Under the pieces are notes generated by a model, which was not told the DNA's origin, did not search any database, and saw nothing but the letters and a program-made list of their open reading frames with translations. This document shows positions 61,189-64,000 of a stretch of 64,000 nt of DNA, piece by piece. The stretch spans positions 1 to 64,000 of the forward strand of contig JAFXUX010000030.1 in NCBI GenBank assembly GCA_017524805.1. Direction: 5' to 3'. The first letter of the stretch is position 1; each line of letters begins with the position of its first letter. A program made the position numbers and the translations under genes. Source of the DNA: Candidatus Methanomethylophilaceae archaeon. GTDB taxonomy: Archaea > Thermoplasmatota > Thermoplasmata > Methanomassiliicoccales > Methanomethylophilaceae.

Positions 61189-62373
61189 ATGCTATTCGAC
61201 AGACATTCAGCCAAAAGATTCGAAGATCTCGTTCTTGAGAGCGGTTCTGACCCCGAGATGAGCAATGCCGCCGAGATCGGAAAGGTCATATACCAGCTGA
61301 TCGAGGGCGAAGAGAAAGTGCGGATAGCGAAATACATCGGGGGCAAATCCTCGTGCGCCATACCAGACAGCATCTCCGTGGCGAAAAAACGGTATACGAT
61401 AACCGAAATAGGCCAAAAAGCGTTTTCTGGATGCGCTTCCCTTTGCTCCATCGAGCTTCCCGATTCTATCGAGACCATTGAGAACCTCGCTTTCGAGGGA
61501 TGCACCGGCCTCAAAGAGATTGAGATCCCGAAAGGAATCAGAAACATACGCGGCGAAGCTTTCCGCGGCTGCTCCGGACTTGAAAAGGTCCGCATGAAGA
61601 ACAGCCCCGAAGTAATTGGCAGATATGCTTTCGAAGGATGCACCAAACTGAAGGAGTTCGCCGTCGAAAAAGGGAAAGGAAGATACGAATCCGATTCCTC
61701 AGGAATGCTTTATGACTCCGACATGGAGCGCCTTTTCCGCGTGCCTTACGCCATGGAAGGCGGCGTGAACGTGCCTCCCGGGGTCAAAGAGATTGCCGGA
61801 GGAGCTTTTTCTGGGTGCAGAAATGTCACCGGGATCAAAATACCGGATAGCGTCAGGAGAATAGGGGACAGGGCGTTCACCGGATGCGGAAGGCTGGCTC
61901 TCCTCTACGTCGATCCGCGCAACGAACATTATCGCTCCGATCTCCAAGGGATTCTGTACGATTCTAAGGTAACAGAGGTCTTCAAAGCGCCCAACAGCAT
62001 CGTCGGCGCGTTGGAGATCCCCGATACTGTCAAAACGATACACATGAACGCTTTTGAGGGATGCTCCAAACTCATCTCGGTCTCCATCCCCTGCTCGACG
62101 TCGTCCATCGAAGATTCGGCGTTCGAAGGGTGCTCTGGAATAAGAGTGGTATCGTTCGGGAACGGCGTCAAATCCATAGGGGACAACGCTTTCAGAGGAT
62201 GCTCGTCCATCACGACCGTGGAATTGCCGGAGACCGTAGAAGAGATAGGCCAAGGGGCTTTCTCAGGATGCTCGCGCCTATCCGCGGTGTCCATGCCTTT
62301 CGGCGTAGACGTCGGCAAAGAGGCGTTTCCCACGAATGTGGAGATGACTCTCGAACGATCGCTGCTTCCATAA
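61189..62373 (+). CDS. BspA-like leucine-rich repeat protein
   Basis: This 394-residue protein has an N-terminal segment of about 60 residues without a signal peptide (MLFDRHSAKRFEDLVLESGS). About 12 BspA/LRR_5 repeats follow, with A-F-x-G-C/AFEGC-L patterns, for example KAFSGCASLCSIELPDS and NAFEGCSKLISVSIPCS. There is no hydrophobic anchor at either end, so it may be cytoplasmic. A TATA-like TTTTTAAA lies upstream. A second BspA-like gene follows after 48 bp, in the same orientation. Confidence 0.9.
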   Translation: MLFDRHSAKRFEDLVLESGSDPEMSNAAEIGKVIYQLIEGEEKVRIAKYIGGKSSCAIPDSISVAKKRYTITEIGQKAFSGCASLCSIELPDSIETIENLAFEGCTGLKEIEIPKGIRNIRGEAFRGCSGLEKVRMKNSPEVIGRYAFEGCTKLKEFAVEKGKGRYESDSSGMLYDSDMERLFRVPYAMEGGVNVPPGVKEIAGGAFSGCRNVTGIKIPDSVRRIGDRAFTGCGRLALLYVDPRNEHYRSDLQGILYDSKVTEVFKAPNSIVGALEIPDTVKTIHMNAFEGCSKLISVSIPCSTSSIEDSAFEGCSGIRVVSFGNGVKSIGDNAFRGCSSITTVELPETVEEIGQGAFSGCSRLSAVSMPFGVDVGKEAFPTNVEMTLERSLLP

Positions 62374-62421
62374 ACTTCTCGGAAGAGAAAGAACCTAAAA
62401 TGTGATGGCGTTCACTGCGGC

Positions 62422-63849
62422 ATGGACAGAAAGAAACTTTTCAGAAGCATTGAGGGCGCCGTGAGGAGCCTCGATGGCCTTCCCGAAGCCATGGAAAAAG
62501 CCGGGTTCAATGGAAAGGACATCAAATTGGTGGGATACATGGTGTCTGGGGCCCGCGATGAATTGGCCGAAGCCATCGGCGCCGAAGATTCTGCCGTCTC
62601 GGAGGTGGCCATCTCCAGGATATCCGACGAGCTGTCGCTTGAGAAGGGAGTTGTGAGGTCCCTGGTCAGAGACATGAGGGAGGCCATCCACGGCCCGAAA
62701 AAGAAACCGGAGAAAACGCAGGATGATTCGGCCCTGACGATCAAGAACGCAGGGAACAACGCTTACATCGGAGGCGCCGGGTTTGTTTTCAGGCCGATGC
62801 CTTCCGTAAGAAACGCATATTTTCTGGCAAAATACGTCGGAGAGGAGACGGAAATCCGCGTTCCGGAAAAGGTCCGCATGGGCAGAGTCGAAGGAACGGT
62901 CACCGGCATAGGCGAGAACGCATTCAGAAGGACGGCTGGAGTATCGATCATCCTCCCGAAAACCATATCCAGCATAGGAGCCAACGCTTTTGAGGGATGC
63001 GAAAGGCTCAGATCAGTCAGCATACCGCCTGAGATTGATTACATCGGAGCGGGAGCCTTCAGGGATTGCCCGCAGCTCGAATCGATAGAACTCGGGAAGG
63101 GATGCGCCAAATTCAGATCGAACCCCGACGGCATCATCTACAGCGCCGATGGGAAATCCCTTCTCCATGTCCCGGGCGCGATCTCTGGACACGTGGACAT
63201 CGATTCCGGAACGGAAAAGATAGCTGACAGCGCCTTCTGGGGATGCGGAAAAATCGAGTCAGTATCCATCCCGGATGGAGTGACATCGATAGGAACCTCG
63301 GCATTCACCGAATGCTCCGGACTCAAAACAATCGAACTCCCCGCATCGCTGGAATCCATGGGGGAATATGCTTTCGGGCAGTGCGATTCTCTCGGTTCCA
63401 TAACGGTTGCGGCAGGGAGCGCCCATTTCTCTTCCGAAGGAGGCGTGCTGTACAGCAAAGACGGGAAGACGCTGATAAGGTTCCCGGGCGGCATCTCCGG
63501 GAGCTTCGAAGTTCCGAATGGAGTCGAAATCATAGGCAAAGCCGCGTTCTCCGATTGCGAAGGGATAAAATCGGTGTCCATGGGATCGGTGATCGAGATC
63601 GGAGATGACGCATTCAGAGGATGCTCCGAGCTCGGATCAGCCGAATTAGGGCAAAATCTAGTTTCTTTGGGAAAATATTCGTTCATGGGATGCGCGTCTC
63701 TGAGATCGATCTTCCTGCCCGACAGCGTCAGAAAGATAGGCACATGGGTCTTCGGAGAATGCTCGTCGCTGACGGAAGCAAGCATCCCGGACGGCCTTGA
63801 AACCAACATGACGTCTTTCCCTGAGACGACCAGAGTGACCAAGAGATGA
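62422..63849 (+). CDS. BspA-like leucine-rich repeat protein with helical N-terminal domain
   Basis: This 475-residue protein has about 95 helical N-terminal residues (MDRKKLFRSIEGAVRSLDGL, then SRISDELSLEKGVVRSLVRDM). A short basic linker GPKKKPEKTQ leads into BspA/LRR_5 repeats such as NAFEGCERLRSVSIPPE and YSFMGCASLRSIFLPDS. No signal peptide or anchor is seen. Together with 61189-62373 it forms a pair that may be co-transcribed. Confidence 0.9.
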   Translation: MDRKKLFRSIEGAVRSLDGLPEAMEKAGFNGKDIKLVGYMVSGARDELAEAIGAEDSAVSEVAISRISDELSLEKGVVRSLVRDMREAIHGPKKKPEKTQDDSALTIKNAGNNAYIGGAGFVFRPMPSVRNAYFLAKYVGEETEIRVPEKVRMGRVEGTVTGIGENAFRRTAGVSIILPKTISSIGANAFEGCERLRSVSIPPEIDYIGAGAFRDCPQLESIELGKGCAKFRSNPDGIIYSADGKSLLHVPGAISGHVDIDSGTEKIADSAFWGCGKIESVSIPDGVTSIGTSAFTECSGLKTIELPASLESMGEYAFGQCDSLGSITVAAGSAHFSSEGGVLYSKDGKTLIRFPGGISGSFEVPNGVEIIGKAAFSDCEGIKSVSMGSVIEIGDDAFRGCSELGSAELGQNLVSLGKYSFMGCASLRSIFLPDSVRKIGTWVFGECSSLTEASIPDGLETNMTSFPETTRVTKR

Positions 63850-63953
63850 GGTCACGGAGACTCCGTTCCGAAAGCCCGAACAGTATTAAAAATGGCAAAA
63901 GCGATGCCCCGCCATCAGCCTCATCGGAGGCGTCGAAATAGGAGAAGATTCTG

Positions 63954-64000
63954 ATGGACAGCAATAAGCGCCCCGAATCCATGGAACGCATAACCTCTCC
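63954..64000 (+). CDS. start of a further gene, cut by the window edge
   Basis: An ATG at 63954 with GGAGAAG eight bases upstream opens a frame reading MDSNKRPESMERITS to the end of the window. Too short to name. The preceding gap (63850-63953) contains no other feature. Confidence 0.45.
   Translation, partial: MDSNKRPESMERITS

Noticed and set aside
1-64000. tRNA, rRNA or CRISPR array
   Set aside because: No cloverleaf with a GGTTCGAAT-type T loop, no rRNA core and no regularly spaced repeats were found in the gaps I read.
1-64000. Complete insertion sequence or transposase
   Set aside because: None was found; the only related signal is the Rpn-like protein, which has no terminal repeats around it.

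Overview
The window is archaeal. It shows TATA-box promoters, a thermosome, RFC large subunit, TYW1/Taw1, aIF6, eL31, eL39, eS19, PDCD5, Nre, DUF373, MptE and an archaeal 7S SRP RNA. The AIR-synthase-like protein (methanogenesis marker 2 type) and MptE point to a methanogen. The gene set, GC-rich coding DNA and BspA-like repeat proteins suggest a host-associated member of Thermoplasmatota, most likely Methanomassiliicoccales. That placement is inference. It fits the way TAG codons behave here, because that order uses pyrrolysine.

Layout. 1-4.1 kb: end of a BspA-like protein, an alpha/beta hydrolase, a remnant of a hexapeptide acyltransferase, and a Sel1-repeat/transglutaminase-like gene interrupted by an in-frame TAG. 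4.2-16.0 kb: an 8.9-kb three-module NRPS ending in a reductase domain, its Sfp-type phosphopantetheinyl transferase, then a membrane PP2C phosphatase/HATPase protein and a STAS protein. 16.1-19.4 kb: a PNPOx-like flavoprotein, a two-gene AAA ATPase + DUF4435 TOPRIM pair resembling PARIS defence, and a TPR protein. 19.4-27.3 kb: TrkH/TrkA potassium uptake, then hisD-ppk-ppx. 27.3-33.6 kb: a candidate structured RNA with its own TATA box, a disordered acidic protein, Nre overlapping a SPL-like radical SAM gene, an AAA15-type ATPase with lost catalytic motifs, and two membrane proteins, one split by TAG. 33.6-45.0 kb: thermosome, Rpn-like protein, Taw1, RfcL, zinc-ribbon membrane protein, ABC ATPase with a TAG near its end, Na+/solute symporter with its small accessory protein, TyrRS, a winged-helix protein and a double methyltransferase. 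45.0-48.8 kb: a BtuCDF/FepBCD-type uptake operon whose binding protein carries a dockerin-like EF-hand pair. 48.9-64 kb: SRP RNA, Sel1 protein, AIR-synthase-like protein, CorA, M50 protease, MptE, DUF373, UPF0173 hydrolase, the ribosomal/aIF6 operon, UbiX-like protein, YegP-like protein, MFS transporter, two more BspA-like genes and the start of another gene.

The strongest unusual signal is the behaviour of TAG. All three ORFs in the window that stop at TAG continue in frame into sequence that completes the protein: a Sel1 repeat, an ABC-ATPase C-terminus that ends in an ATGA overlap with the next gene, and a soluble domain matching the layout of the adjacent membrane protein. Every other gene I checked ends in TGA or TAA. 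The second main signal is the NRPS, its PPTase and the adjacent partner-switching regulator, a set rarely seen in archaea. All calls come from reading motifs by eye; no database search was run.
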